Positions 1 to 10,573 of a stretch of DNA of 64,000 nt are shown here, piece after piece (the first letter of the stretch is position 1; every line of letters starts with the position of its first letter). The stretch lies in contig BTRK01000005.1 of NCBI GenBank assembly GCA_036245805.1, forward strand, positions 17,150,984-17,214,983. Reading direction: 5' to 3'. The translations under genes were made by a program, and so were the position numbers. This DNA is from Pristionchus mayeri. Its lineage: Eukaryota > Nematoda > Chromadorea > Rhabditida > Neodiplogasteridae. The notes under the pieces were generated by a model. That model saw only the letters and a list, made by a program, of their open reading frames with translations. It was not told where the DNA came from and ran no database searches.

Positions 1-2475
1 GTAGCTTGTTCCTTATAGGCGTCGGGACGATACAGTATCTGAGATAGAGGCATCAATCATTGCATACAAAACACTCTACTTATACTGTTTGAATTTCAAA
101 GCAGAAATTATTAAATAAATAACAGGATGTATTGATACATTTCAAAAACATCTATTGATCGCAAAGTCGATGAAGGGTACCTTTACATAGGGTGATCCTC
201 TGATTTTCCACAGCTCGATGAGGACGAGTGCATTGTACTGGGGCGATCCTTGTGGATTGAGCGCGACCAGTCTCGCCCCCTGTCCTAGGGCTTCCAACAA
301 CGAGTTCAGAACCCAATCTTGCTGCAATCGATCATCGGTTTCCTATTTTCATTCGGTTTCAAAAGGCCAAATCTCCGAATAGTAATTTTTGAATTTATTC
401 AACAAAAAAAACCTTCGTATTTTCTTCCTCACCGTTGAGAAGGCTCTGAACTTGATGGGTTGGATGTCGCTGCAGTTCTGTGTCACTCCCTGCGAGCACG
501 CCCACTTGTGGGCTAGCTCACTTTGCAGAGTGTCCAGCAGGAGTCCCGTGTTGTACCGAAGGATGTTCTCGTTGTGGAACTCCCCGATTCCCAGTTGGAA
601 GTGGTTGGACTGAACGGGAGAAGTAGTTTTGCGAAACTGAGGATCGTAATCGTAAAAGGCGCATAATCGAACGCTCATGCCAAGTAACTGTGAGAAATGT
701 TGAGAATGGTTCTCATTGAAGAATAGCCTACTGTTCTTACCTTCTGGCCCATTTCTTTGGCTTCTTGTCGGAGCTGGGGAGTGTACCAGTCAGGCAGCTT
801 GGCTCCTGCTTGCTCCTGAACTATCTTCTCAGCATTTGATCTTTGATCGTTGACCTACCAGAGCGATGAGAGCATCAATCAGGAGGTACTTCTCCTTGGT
901 GTTGAAGAATGTCGCGTGCTGACTGGCATTCGTACAGCGGAATGTCTCAGCAGAGTAGTCGTTGTACTGGAGAGTACGTCAATTAACGTTCAGTGATTAG
1001 CTATGTTTACTTATTCGATAGTGAATATTCCTAATTCCGTTAATTTTCAATTGACACATTCAACTCTTCGAGCGATAAACAGTGTGAAACACGAAGGTAA
1101 GACTCGAACATGTAATTTGTAATAGGTAAGGGAGCGAAGTGGAAAAGGAAACACACGCTGGTGAGGGTGGTGATATCCGGGAAATCAGGACAAATCCTGC
1201 TGAATTCCCGTCCAATTGCAGGGCAGTTGCTCCATGTTAAACCGAGCACCTGAATCACTGATGATAGAATTCGAAATTCGATGAATCGTCTTTCATTTCG
1301 CACATTCTGCGGTTGAGGTTTGCACAAGTTATGAAAAAATGAATACCCCTTCAAACTTTAGTAGATTGATATGTCTCATAACAATAACAGGATACAACAT
1401 TTCAGAAAAAAACACAGCTACACTAGTTAGCGCAAATAGATCGGCAGGGTTACTGAAATATTTCCAAGTTCCAGGGCATAAAGATTGTCAAAATACTCAC
1501 CCAGTCCGTCTTCTTCGGTCGGGAGTGAACAGCTACGGGAAGTGGAGGATTTCTCCCATCTGCGTTGTACATCCCCTGTCCTACTGACTCAGCCGACATC
1601 AGACACCGATTAACATCCACCGATTCGATGAACAACTGAAGAGAGCAATGATCAATATTGAATGGGAAAAATAATGATAACCAAAACTTCATGTAAGCTA
1701 ACAGAACTATTTTGGGCACGAAGAAAACGTCGTTAAAGGAGGAGTAAAGGCAAAAGTGCCCCCGGTTGAAATATGTTTCAATTAGAGAGAGAACTCTATT
1801 CAAGGCGCATGATCTCTCGCTCCTTGAATAGAGTTCTCCCTGATTTGGCTCCCAGCCAACTACCGATAGCTCTGTTCGGAATGGAGATATCAATGTGAAA
1901 TTTTCTGAACTTCTTATCTTTGGGGAGATCTAGGCCGTGCATATGAAAACTTCAAAAATTGAATTTTGCCTTTACTCGTCCTTTAACCTCATGCATTTCT
2001 TAACCTATTTTTGCCAAGTCGACAACATCCTCTCACCTCTTTCGGATTCATGACAGGTGATAGAAATTTGTCATCGTCTACGTATCTCCTACGCAGCCAT
2101 CGACCCAGGTTGTAAGTGTTCTCGATTCCTGCCTGAACTAGGTTTTAATAAAGGTCAAAGTTTGCCAGAGATCAAAGAACAGGTTCACCTCCGTGAGCTC
2201 TCCGATGCCGTACTTGAAGAGAGTCTTGTCATGCAAGTGATCTTCCCCGTTACCCGCCCTTTGTCCGTGTCGCCATAACTGAAGAAATCGTAAACATCTC
2301 TTCGAGAATGAATACTATACAAAACTTGAACGAAACGAGGATGTTTTCAAATCGATTTTTGGTCAGAAGTGAGAACTTGAATAGAACGAACCGCCTGTAC
2401 GAAGACCAATTCCCTGTCCTCATAGATGGGCGCAGAGAGAGCGAGTGGAAGAGAGAGAAGCAGCAGCCATTCCAT
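1..2475 (-). CDS. Histidine acid phosphatase (lysosomal/secreted type), 3' end outside the window
   Basis: Spliced minus-strand gene. Exon 1 (2392-2475) begins with a signal peptide, MEWLLLLSLPLALSA. Exon 2 (2189-2278) carries the catalytic RHG motif in context ALWRHGQRAG. Further exons: 2037-2132 (LGRWLRRRY), 1501-1635, 1157-1249, 859-966, about 741-794, 433-687, 181-321 and 1-38 (LYRPDAYKE). All joins given keep frame; a 43-nt intron (816-858) separates the sixth and seventh exons. The family hydrolyses phosphomonoesters through a phosphohistidine at RHG with an HD pair near the C-terminus. Here the HD site spans the 433/321 junction and reads FST-QD-W, so the His is Gln while Asp remains. 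Either this is a natural variant of the nematode family or a weakened enzyme. Start chosen for the signal peptide; a longer frame upstream has none. Confidence 0.85.
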
Positions 2476-3960
2476 TCCTCTCTCTCTCTCTTGTGATCGA
2501 GTGATCGGAGAAAACGGCTGAGAACACGCGCAGAGAATAAGGCGAAGGGCAAACAAACCGCCATCTCTACTTATACTTTCTCAACAACTTGGAACAAGGG
2601 GGAGGGTCGGTACGCAAACTAACTGAGATTTGAAAAAAGGGTCGTTTCACATTCGCATGCCGTTTCCGTTTTTGTTTCGTTTCGTGTCAAATGCCGCTTA
2701 ATTTAACTTTGAGAACTTTGTTTTAATTCAACTGACTTCGAAAAAGGAGTCATGCTGGCGAGTTGAAAAATTATGTGACACAATTCACGTTTCACAACCT
2801 CTATCAAGCACATCGAAGCATTATCTTGCCAAACTAGAATTCTAGCATTTTTTTAAATTTCTGGAATTTAAAGCACCTGAAAAGTCACGTGCATGCTTTG
2901 ACGGATGACGATGTGATGGGGCATAACATGATATATTGGCGAGCTAGAAAAAATGCGATTGATGCGTAAACTCATTTGAGCATCTCGACCTTTTCAAACT
3001 CTAGAGAGGGTTGTCCGAGGAATATCGAACTGATCAGCTCATAACAATAGGCGATGGGCTGCAGAAATCTGATTGTAATAATGAAACTAGCCTAGAATTG
3101 CTTTATTAAAAGGGATACTATTGATTGGCTATCTTCGAAATAAAAAAATAAAATAAAATAAAAAGAAAAGAAAAAAAAAGAAAAGACAGGCGCGTGCAAA
3201 ACAAGTGAAACTGAGCAGAAGTAACAAGAGCATTCGAAAAATGTGACTTTTGTTTCCGAAAAACCATTGAGAATCATTCACTTTGGCTGTTGTCGAAAAG
3301 GCAACTATCAATAGGGTGCTGTAAATGGTATCGATAGATCGGATCGAAAGATAAACACAATTCAGCACGAGTGGGCTGCCAAACCACGACCTTCGGACTA
3401 GAAATGATCCTTACTCCAAACTGTTCGCCTCTAATACAATACAATACAATATTTATCTGTTATCGCTTTCTGGGCGCAGATCAAGATGTGGGGTCAGAAA
3501 AGGTCGTTGTTCTTCTCATTTCAAGATGGTCATTTGCGGTGTGCTTGCGAGAGGATGTTGGATTGCATTGCATAGATAGAATCTCACTATAGGTCGTAAA
3601 CGAAGCCTTGTTTGTTCTAGAATCTTCTCTGCTCGAATCCGCCAGACTCGATGATCAATCTTTCAACGATATGATCGAGTCTAGATTCTGAAGGACCAAA
3701 CATCTTAGTAGGTCATACCCATCACACGGTGACCACTCCGGCTTGGATGGGGATTCTCTTTTCTTGATGAGTCGAAGGCGGAAGCGAGGGGTATTAGGGG
3801 AAACCAATCCAAATCAAAGAGAAAAGGGAGAGGGATCGTTCGCGACGACTAACAAGGAATGGAATGACTCGCCTCTAATACATATGAATATAAATTACGT
3901 CAATTGCCTCAATTAAAGAACACTAAAGATTACAACTTGAAACAGTCTGAGAACATAAAA
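2476..3960. other. Intergenic stretch without recognised gene
   Basis: No exon chain or RNA gene recognised. It holds an A/T-rich purine run near 3140-3185 and a short imperfect inverted repeat around the GATCGAGTC words near 3645-3690. The upstream part (2476-2600) is the likely promoter or trans-splice region of the phosphatase gene. Confidence 0.5.
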
Positions 3961-3981
3961 AAGAATGCAGGAACTGCAGGA

Positions 3982-4053
3982 ATCCAACTGCAGGAATCGA
4001 ACCTGCGACCTTCGCTTTACGAGAGCGACGCTCTGCCTCTAAGCCAAGCTGGC
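3982..4053 (-). tRNA. tRNA-Thr(CGU), array copy 1 (edge, degraded)
   Basis: C72 is replaced by A, so G1 cannot pair, and the discriminator is T. Probably a pseudogene. Confidence 0.6.
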
Positions 4054-4138
4054 ATGCTTTAGCAGGCGGAAATGCTCAATTATGAAAGGCTAGATCAACA
4101 GAGATGCAAAAAAGAACGACAACAATAGCAAAAGAAAT

Positions 4139-4210
4139 TGCCAACTGCAGGAATCGAACCTGCGACCTTCGCTTTACGAGAGCGACGCTCTGCCTCTAAG
4201 CCAAGCTGGC
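4139..4210 (-). tRNA. tRNA-Thr(CGU), array copy 2 (reference copy)
   Basis: Read on the minus strand: acceptor GCCAGCT pairs with AGTTGGC (one G-U), discriminator A. D-arm GCTT/GAGC. Anticodon stem TCGCT/AGCGA with loop CTCGTAA, giving anticodon CGU for Thr ACG codons. T-arm GCAGG/CCTGC with loop TTCGATT. A-box TGGCTTAGAGG and B-box GGTTCGATTCC match the Pol III consensus. No intron. The loop and following AGGTCG resemble nematode tRNA-Thr(CGU) as I recall it. Confidence 0.93.
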
Positions 4211-4294
4211 ATGCTTTAGCAGGCGGAAATGCTCTATTATGAAAGGCTAGATCAACAGAGATGCAAAAAGAATGACAACAATAGCAAAAGAAAT

Positions 4295-4366
4295 TGCCAA
4301 CTGCAGGAATCGAACTTGCGACCTTCGCTTTACGAGAGCGACGCTCTGCCTCTAAGCCAAGCTGGC
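4295..4366 (-). tRNA. tRNA-Thr(CGU), array copy 3
   Basis: G52 to A breaks one T-stem pair and sits next to the B-box; shared only with copy 16. Confidence 0.75.
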
Positions 4367-4451
4367 ATGCTTTAGCAGGTGGAAATGCTCCATTATGAAA
4401 GGCTAGATCAACAGAGATGCAAAAAAGAACGACAACAATAGCAAAAGAAAT

Positions 4452-4523
4452 TGCCAACTGCAGGAATCGAACCTGCGACCTTCGCTTTACGAGAGCGACG
4501 CTCTGCCTCTAAGCCAAGCTGGC
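4452..4523 (-). tRNA. tRNA-Thr(CGU), array copy 4
   Basis: Same sequence as the reference copy. Confidence 0.92.
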
Positions 4524-4608
4524 ATGCTTTAGCAGGTGGAAATGCTCTATTATGAAAGGCTAGATCAACAGAGATGCAAAAAAGAATGACAACAATAGCA
4601 AAAGAAAT

Positions 4609-4680
4609 TGCCAACTGCAGGAATCGAACCTGCGACCTTCGCTTTACGAGAGCGACGCTCTGCCTCTAAGCCAAGCTGGC
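4609..4680 (-). tRNA. tRNA-Thr(CGU), array copy 5
   Basis: Same as reference; its 5' flank carries TTTGGC instead of TTTAGC, a marker repeated 2040 bp away in copy 18. Confidence 0.92.
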
Positions 4681-4765
4681 ATGCTTTGGCAGGTGGAAAT
4701 GCTCTATTATGAAAGGCTAGATCAACAGAGATGCAAAAAAGAATGACAACAATAGCAAAAGAAAT

Positions 4766-4837
4766 TGCCAACTGCAGGAATCGAACCTGCGACCTTCGCT
4801 TTACGAGAGCGACGCTCTGCCTCTAAGCCAAGCTGGC
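4766..4837 (-). tRNA. tRNA-Thr(CGU), array copy 6
   Basis: Same as reference copy. Confidence 0.92.
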
Positions 4838-4922
4838 ATGCTTTAGCAGGTGGAAATGCTCTATTATGAAAGGCTAGATCAACAGAGATGCAAAAAAGAA
4901 TGACAACAATAGCAAAAGAAAT

Positions 4923-4994
4923 TGCCAACTGCAGGAATCGAACCTGCGACCTTCGCTTTACGAGAGCGACGCTCTGCCTCTAAGCCAAGCTGGC
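4923..4994 (-). tRNA. tRNA-Thr(CGU), array copy 7
   Basis: Same as reference copy. Confidence 0.92.
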
Positions 4995-5079
4995 ATGCTT
5001 TAGCAGGTGGAAATGCTCTATTATGAAAGGCTAGATCAACAGAGATGCAAAAAAGAATGACAACAATAGCAAAAGAAAT

Positions 5080-5151
5080 TGCCAACTGCAGGAATCGAAC
5101 CTGCGACCTTCGCTTTACGAGAGCGACGCTCTGCCTCTAAGCCAAGCTGGC
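5080..5151 (-). tRNA. tRNA-Thr(CGU), array copy 8
   Basis: Same as reference copy. Confidence 0.92.
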
Positions 5152-5236
5152 ATGCTTTAGCAGGTGGAAATGCTCTATTATGAAAGGCTAGATCAACAGA
5201 GATGCAAAAAAGAATGACAACAATAGCAAAAGAAAT

Positions 5237-5308
5237 TGCCAACCGCAGGAATCGAACCTGCGACCTTCGCTTTACGAGAGCGACGCTCTGCCTCTAAGCC
5301 AAGCTGGC
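5237..5308 (-). tRNA. tRNA-Thr(CGU), array copy 9
   Basis: A66 to G leaves a U-G pair with T7; should still fold. Confidence 0.9.
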
Positions 5309-5393
5309 ATGCTTTAGCAGGTGGAAATGCTCTATTATGAAAGGCTAGATCAACAGAGATGCAAAAAAGAACGACAACAATAGCAAAAGAAAT

Positions 5394-5465
5394 TGCCAAC
5401 TGCAGGAATCGAACCTGCGACCTTCGCTTTACGAGAGCGACGCTCTGCCTCTAAGCCAAGCTGGC
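5394..5465 (-). tRNA. tRNA-Thr(CGU), array copy 10
   Basis: Same as reference copy. Confidence 0.92.
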
Positions 5466-5550
5466 ATGCTTTAGCAGGTGGAAATGCTCTATTATGAAAG
5501 GCTAGATCAACAGAGATGCAAAAAAGAATGACAACAATAGCAAAAGAAAT

Positions 5551-5622
5551 TGCCAACTGCAGGAATCGAACCTGCGACCTTCGCTTTACGAGAGCGACGC
5601 TCTGCCTCTAAGCCAAGCTGGC
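5551..5622 (-). tRNA. tRNA-Thr(CGU), array copy 11
   Basis: Same as reference copy. Confidence 0.92.
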
Positions 5623-5707
5623 ATGCTTTAGCAGGTGGAAATGCTCTATTATGAAAGGCTAGATCAACAGAGATGCAAAAAAGAATGACAACAATAGCAA
5701 AAGAAAT

Positions 5708-5779
5708 TGCCAACTGCAGGAATCGAACCTGCGACCTTCGCTTTACGAGAGCGACGCTCTGCCTCTAAGCCAAGCTGGC
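5708..5779 (-). tRNA. tRNA-Thr(CGU), array copy 12
   Basis: Same as reference copy. Confidence 0.92.
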
Positions 5780-5864
5780 ATGCTTTAGCAGGTGGAAATG
5801 CTCTATTATGAAAGGCTAGATCAACAGAGATGCAAAAAAGAATGACAACAATAGCAAAAGAAAT

Positions 5865-5936
5865 TGCCAACTGCAGGAATCGAACCTGCGACCTTCGCTT
5901 TACGAGAGCGACGCTCTGCCTCTAAGCCAAGCTGGC
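5865..5936 (-). tRNA. tRNA-Thr(CGU), array copy 13
   Basis: Same as reference copy. Confidence 0.92.
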
Positions 5937-6021
5937 ATGCTTTAGCAGGTGGAAATGCTCTATTATGAAAGGCTAGATCAACAGAGATGCAAAAAAGAAT
6001 GACAACAATAGCAAAAGAAAT

Positions 6022-6093
6022 TGCCAACCGCAGGAATCGAACCTGCGACCTTCGCTTTACGAGAGCGACGCTCTGCCTCTAAGCCAAGCTGGC
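6022..6093 (-). tRNA. tRNA-Thr(CGU), array copy 14
   Basis: A66 to G wobble variant, as copy 9. Confidence 0.9.
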
Positions 6094-6178
6094 ATGCTTT
6101 AGCAGGTGGAAATGCTCTATTATGAAAGGCTAGATCAACAGAGATGCAAAAAAGAACGACAACAATAGCAAAAGAAAT

Positions 6179-6250
6179 TGCCAACTGCAGGAATCGAACC
6201 TGCGACCTTCGCTTTACGAGAGCGACGCTCTGCCTCTAAGCCAAGCTGGC
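6179..6250 (-). tRNA. tRNA-Thr(CGU), array copy 15
   Basis: Same as reference; start of the second pass of the 2040-bp block. Confidence 0.92.
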
Positions 6251-6334
6251 ATGCTTTAGCAGGCGGAAATGCTCTATTATGAAAGGCTAGATCAACAGAG
6301 ATGCAAAAAGAATGACAACAATAGCAAAAGAAAT

Positions 6335-6406
6335 TGCCAACTGCAGGAATCGAACTTGCGACCTTCGCTTTACGAGAGCGACGCTCTGCCTCTAAGCCAA
6401 GCTGGC
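6335..6406 (-). tRNA. tRNA-Thr(CGU), array copy 16
   Basis: G52 to A, identical to copy 3, 2040 bp away. Confidence 0.75.
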
Positions 6407-6491
6407 ATGCTTTAGCAGGTGGAAATGCTCCATTATGAAAGGCTAGATCAACAGAGATGCAAAAAAGAACGACAACAATAGCAAAAGAAAT

Positions 6492-6563
6492 TGCCAACTG
6501 CAGGAATCGAACCTGCGACCTTCGCTTTACGAGAGCGACGCTCTGCCTCTAAGCCAAGCTGGC
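6492..6563 (-). tRNA. tRNA-Thr(CGU), array copy 17
   Basis: Same as reference copy. Confidence 0.92.
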
Positions 6564-6648
6564 ATGCTTTAGCAGGTGGAAATGCTCTATTATGAAAGGC
6601 TAGATCAACAGAGATGCAAAAAAGAATGACAACAATAGCAAAAGAAAT

Positions 6649-6720
6649 TGCCAACTGCAGGAATCGAACCTGCGACCTTCGCTTTACGAGAGCGACGCTC
6701 TGCCTCTAAGCCAAGCTGGC
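6649..6720 (-). tRNA. tRNA-Thr(CGU), array copy 18
   Basis: Same as reference; flank carries the TTTGGC marker of copy 5. Confidence 0.92.
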
Positions 6721-6805
6721 ATGCTTTGGCAGGTGGAAATGCTCTATTATGAAAGGCTAGATCAACAGAGATGCAAAAAAGAATGACAACAATAGCAAAA
6801 GAAAT

Positions 6806-6877
6806 TGCCAACTGCAGGAATCGAACCTGCGACCTTCGCTTTACGAGAGCGACGCTCTGCCTCTAAGCCAAGCTGGC
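6806..6877 (-). tRNA. tRNA-Thr(CGU), array copy 19
   Basis: Same as reference copy. Confidence 0.92.
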
Positions 6878-6962
6878 ATGCTTTAGCAGGTGGAAATGCT
6901 CTATTATGAAAGGCTAGATCAACAGAGATGCAAAAAAGAATGACAACAATAGCAAAAGAAAT

Positions 6963-7034
6963 TGCCAACTGCAGGAATCGAACCTGCGACCTTCGCTTTA
7001 CGAGAGCGACGCTCTGCCTCTAAGCCAAGCTGGC
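6963..7034 (-). tRNA. tRNA-Thr(CGU), array copy 20
   Basis: Same as reference copy. Confidence 0.92.
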
Positions 7035-7119
7035 ATGCTTTAGCAGGTGGAAATGCTCTATTATGAAAGGCTAGATCAACAGAGATGCAAAAAAGAATGA
7101 CAACAATAGCAAAAGAAAT

Positions 7120-7191
7120 TGCCAACTGCAGGAATCGAACCTGCGACCTTCGCTTTACGAGAGCGACGCTCTGCCTCTAAGCCAAGCTGGC
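7120..7191 (-). tRNA. tRNA-Thr(CGU), array copy 21
   Basis: Same as reference copy. Confidence 0.92.
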
Positions 7192-7276
7192 ATGCTTTAG
7201 CAGGTGGAAATGCTCTATTATGAAAGGCTAGATCAACAGAGATGCAAAAAAGAATGACAACAATAGCAAAAGAAAT

Positions 7277-7348
7277 TGCCAACCGCAGGAATCGAACCTG
7301 CGACCTTCGCTTTACGAGAGCGACGCTCTGCCTCTAAGCCAAGCTGGC
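7277..7348 (-). tRNA. tRNA-Thr(CGU), array copy 22
   Basis: A66 to G wobble variant, counterpart of copy 9. Confidence 0.9.
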
Positions 7349-7433
7349 ATGCTTTAGCAGGTGGAAATGCTCTATTATGAAAGGCTAGATCAACAGAGAT
7401 GCAAAAAAGAACGACAACAATAGCAAAAGAAAT

Positions 7434-7505
7434 TGCCAACTGCAGGAATCGAACCTGCGACCTTCGCTTTACGAGAGCGACGCTCTGCCTCTAAGCCAAG
7501 CTGGC
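7434..7505 (-). tRNA. tRNA-Thr(CGU), array copy 23
   Basis: Same as reference copy. Confidence 0.92.
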
Positions 7506-7590
7506 ATGCTTTAGCAGGTGGAAATGCTCTATTATGAAAGGCTAGATCAACAGAGATGCAAAAAAGAATGACAACAATAGCAAAAGAAAT

Positions 7591-7662
7591 TGCCAACTGC
7601 AGGAATGGAACCTGCGACCTTCGCTTTACGAGAGCGACGCTCTGCCTCTAAGCCAAGCTGGC
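7591..7662 (-). tRNA. tRNA-Thr(CGU), array copy 24, T-loop G57 to C
   Basis: First copy with TTCCATT in the T-loop; the change also hits the B-box, so expression is doubtful. Confidence 0.65.
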
Positions 7663-7747
7663 ATGCTTTAGCAGGTGGAAATGCTCTATTATGAAAGGCT
7701 AGATCAACAGAGATGCAAAAAAGAATGACAACAATAGCAAAAGAAAT

Positions 7748-7819
7748 TGCCAACTGCAGGAATCGAACCTGCGACCTTCGCTTTACGAGAGCGACGCTCT
7801 GCCTCTAAGCCAAGCTGGC
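7748..7819 (-). tRNA. tRNA-Thr(CGU), array copy 25
   Basis: Same as reference copy. Confidence 0.92.
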
Positions 7820-7904
7820 ATGCTTTAGCAGGTGGAAATGCTCTATTATGAAAGGCTAGATCAACAGAGATGCAAAAAAGAACGACAACAATAGCAAAAG
7901 AAAT

Positions 7905-7976
7905 TGCCAACTGCAGGAACCGAACCTGCGACCTTCGCTTTACGAGAGCGACGCTCTGCCTCTAAGCCAAGCTGGC
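7905..7976 (-). tRNA. tRNA-Thr(CGU), array copy 26, T-loop A58 to G
   Basis: A58 is nearly invariant in tRNAs; G here also alters the B-box. Confidence 0.65.
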
Positions 7977-8061
7977 ATGCTTTAGCAGGTGGAAATGCTC
8001 AATTATGAAAGGCTAGATCAACAGAGATGCAAAAAAGAATGACAACAATAGCAAAAGAAAT

Positions 8062-8133
8062 TGCCAACTGCAGGAATCGAACCTGCGACCTTCGCTTTAC
8101 GAGAGCGACGCTCTGCCTCTAAGCCAAGCTGGC
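8062..8133 (-). tRNA. tRNA-Thr(CGU), array copy 27
   Basis: Same as reference copy. Confidence 0.92.
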
Positions 8134-8218
8134 ATGCTTTAGCAGGTGGAAATGCTCTATTATGAAAGGCTAGATCAACAGAGATGCAAAAAAGAACGAC
8201 AACAATAGCAAAAGAAAT

Positions 8219-8290
8219 TGCCAACTGCAGGAATCGAACCTGCGACCTTCGCTTTACGAGAGCGACGCTCTGCCTCTAAGCCAAGCTGGC
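8219..8290 (-). tRNA. tRNA-Thr(CGU), array copy 28
   Basis: Same as reference copy. Confidence 0.92.
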
Positions 8291-8375
8291 ATGCTTTAGC
8301 AGGTGGAAATGCTCCATTATGAAAGGCTAGATCAACAGAGATGCAAAAAAGAACGACAACAATAGCAAAAGAAAT

Positions 8376-8447
8376 TGCCAACTGCAGGAACCGAACCTGC
8401 GACCTTCGCTTTACGAGAGCGACGCTCTGCCTCTAAGCCAAGCTGGC
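8376..8447 (-). tRNA. tRNA-Thr(CGU), array copy 29, T-loop A58 to G
   Basis: Same variant as copy 26. Confidence 0.65.
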
Positions 8448-8532
8448 ATGCTTTAGCAGGTGGAAATGCTCTATTATGAAAGGCTAGATCAACAGAGATG
8501 CAAAAAAGAATGACAACAATAGCAAAAGAAAT

Positions 8533-8604
8533 TGCCAACTGCAGGAATGGAACCTGCGACCTTCGCTTTACGAGAGCGACGCTCTGCCTCTAAGCCAAGC
8601 TGGC
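8533..8604 (-). tRNA. tRNA-Thr(CGU), array copy 30, T-loop G57 to C
   Basis: Same variant as copy 24. Confidence 0.65.
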
Positions 8605-8689
8605 ATGCTTTAGCAGGTGGAAATGCTCTATTATGAAAGGCTAGATCAACAGAGATGCAAAAAAGAACGACAACAATAGCAAAAGAAAT

Positions 8690-8761
8690 TGCCAACTGCA
8701 GGAATCGAACCTGCGACCTTCGCTTTACGAGAGCGACGCTCTGCCTCTAAGCCAAGCTGGC
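8690..8761 (-). tRNA. tRNA-Thr(CGU), array copy 31
   Basis: Same as reference copy. Confidence 0.92.
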
Positions 8762-8846
8762 ATGCTTTAGCAGGTGGAAATGCTCTATTATGAAAGGCTA
8801 GATCAACAGAGATGCAAAAAAGAATGACAACAATAGCAAAAGAAAT

Positions 8847-8918
8847 TGCCAACTGCAGGAATCGAACCTGCGACCTTCGCTTTACGAGAGCGACGCTCTG
8901 CCTCTAAGCCAAGCTGGC
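8847..8918 (-). tRNA. tRNA-Thr(CGU), array copy 32
   Basis: Same as reference copy. Confidence 0.92.
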
Positions 8919-9003
8919 ATGCTTTAGCAGGTGGAAATGCTCCATTATGAAAGGCTAGATCAACAGAGATGCAAAAAAGAACGACAACAATAGCAAAAGA
9001 AAT

Positions 9004-9075
9004 TGCCAACTGCAGGAATCGAACCTGCGACCTTCGCTTTACGAGAGCGACGCTCTGCCTCTAAGCCAAGCTGGC
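9004..9075 (-). tRNA. tRNA-Thr(CGU), array copy 33
   Basis: Same as reference copy. Confidence 0.92.
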
Positions 9076-9160
9076 ATGCTTTAGCAGGTGGAAATGCTCT
9101 ATTATGAAAGGCTAGATCAACAGAGATGCAAAAAAGAATGACAACAATAGCAAAAGAAGT

Positions 9161-9232
9161 TGCCAACTGCAGGAATCGAACCTGCGACCTTCGCTTTACG
9201 AGAGCGACGCTCTGCCTCTAAGCCAAGCTGGC
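9161..9232 (-). tRNA. tRNA-Thr(CGU), array copy 34
   Basis: Gene as reference; one spacer change (AAGTT for AAATT) just 3' of the gene. Confidence 0.92.
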
Positions 9233-9317
9233 ATGCTTTAGCAGATGGAAATGCTCTATTATGAAAGGCTAGATCAACAGAGATGCAAAAAAGAATGACA
9301 ACAATAGCAAAAGAAAT

Positions 9318-9389
9318 TGCCAACTGCAGGAATCGAACCTGCGACCTTCGCTTTACGAGAGCGACGCTCTGCCTCTAAGCCAAGCTGGC
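9318..9389 (-). tRNA. tRNA-Thr(CGU), array copy 35
   Basis: Same as reference copy. Confidence 0.92.
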
Positions 9390-9474
9390 ATGCTTTAGCA
9401 GGTGGAAATGCTCTATTATGAAAGGCTAGATAAACAGAGATGCAAAAAAGAATGACAACAATAGCAAAAGAAAT

Positions 9475-9546
9475 TGCCAACTGCAGGAATGGAACCTGCG
9501 ACCTTCGCTTTACGAGAGCGACGCTCTGCCTCTAAGCCAAGCTGGC
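9475..9546 (-). tRNA. tRNA-Thr(CGU), array copy 36, T-loop G57 to C
   Basis: Same variant as copy 24; spacer also differs (AAATTCTC). Confidence 0.65.
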
Positions 9547-9631
9547 ATGCTTTAGCAGGTGGAAATTCTCTATTATGAAAGGCTAGATCAACAGAGATGC
9601 AAAAAAGAATGACAACAATAGCAAAAGAAAT

Positions 9632-9703
9632 TGCCAACTGCAGGAATCGAACCTGCGACCTTCGCTTTACGAGAGCGACGCTCTGCCTCTAAGCCAAGCT
9701 GGC
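9632..9703 (-). tRNA. tRNA-Thr(CGU), array copy 37
   Basis: Same as reference copy. Confidence 0.92.
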
Positions 9704-9788
9704 ATGCTTTAGCAGGTGGAAATGCTCCATTATGAAAGGCTAGATCAACAGAGATGCAAAAAAGAACGACAACAATAGCAAAAGAAAT

Positions 9789-9860
9789 TGCCAACTGCAG
9801 GAATGGAACCTGCGACCTTCGCTTTACGAGAGCGACGCTCTGCCTCTAAGCCAAGCTGGC
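9789..9860 (-). tRNA. tRNA-Thr(CGU), array copy 38, T-loop G57 to C
   Basis: Same variant as copy 24. Confidence 0.65.
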
Positions 9861-9945
9861 ATGCTTTAGCAGGTGGAAATGCTCTATTATGAAAGGCTAG
9901 ATCAACAGAGATGCAAAAAAGAATGACAACAATAGCAAAAGAAAT

Positions 9946-10017
9946 TGCCAACTGCAGGAATCGAACCTGCGACCTTCGCTTTACGAGAGCGACACTCTGC
10001 CTCTAATCCAAGCTGGC
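9946..10017 (-). tRNA. tRNA-Thr(CGU), array copy 39, D-arm damaged
   Basis: C11 to A and C25 to T weaken the D-stem and alter the A-box; likely inactive. Confidence 0.55.
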
Positions 10018-10102
10018 ATGCTTTAGCAGGTGGAAATGCTCTATTATGAAAGGCTAGATCAACAGAGATGCAAAAAAGAATGACAACAATAGCAAAAGAA
10101 AT

Positions 10103-10174
10103 TGCCAACCGCAGGAATCGAACCTGCGACCTTCGCTTTACGAGAGCGACGCTCTGCCTCTAAGCCAAGCTGGC
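10103..10174 (-). tRNA. tRNA-Thr(CGU), array copy 40
   Basis: A66 to G wobble variant. Confidence 0.9.
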
Positions 10175-10259
10175 ATGCTTTAGCAGGTGGAAATGCTCTA
10201 TTATGAAAGGCTAGATCAACAGAGATGCAAAAAAGAACGACAACAATAGCAAAAGAAAT

Positions 10260-10331
10260 TGCCAACTGCAGGAATCGAACCTGCGACCTTCGCTTTACGA
10301 GAGCGACGCTCTGCCTCTAAGCCAAGCTGGC
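10260..10331 (-). tRNA. tRNA-Thr(CGU), array copy 41
   Basis: Same as reference copy. Confidence 0.92.
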
Positions 10332-10416
10332 ATGCTTTAGCAGGTGGAAATGCTCTATTATGAAAGGCTAGATCAACAGAGATGCAAAAAAGAATGACAA
10401 CAATAGCAAAAGAAAT

Positions 10417-10488
10417 TGCCAACTGCAGGAATCGAACCTGCGACCTTCGCTTTACGAGAGCGACGCTCTGCCTCTAAGCCAAGCTGGC
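10417..10488 (-). tRNA. tRNA-Thr(CGU), array copy 42
   Basis: Same as reference copy. Confidence 0.92.
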
Positions 10489-10573
10489 ATGCTTTAGCAG
10501 GTGGAAATGCTCTATTATGAAAGGCTAGATCAACAGAGATGCAAAAAAGAATGACAACAATAGCAAAAGAAAT

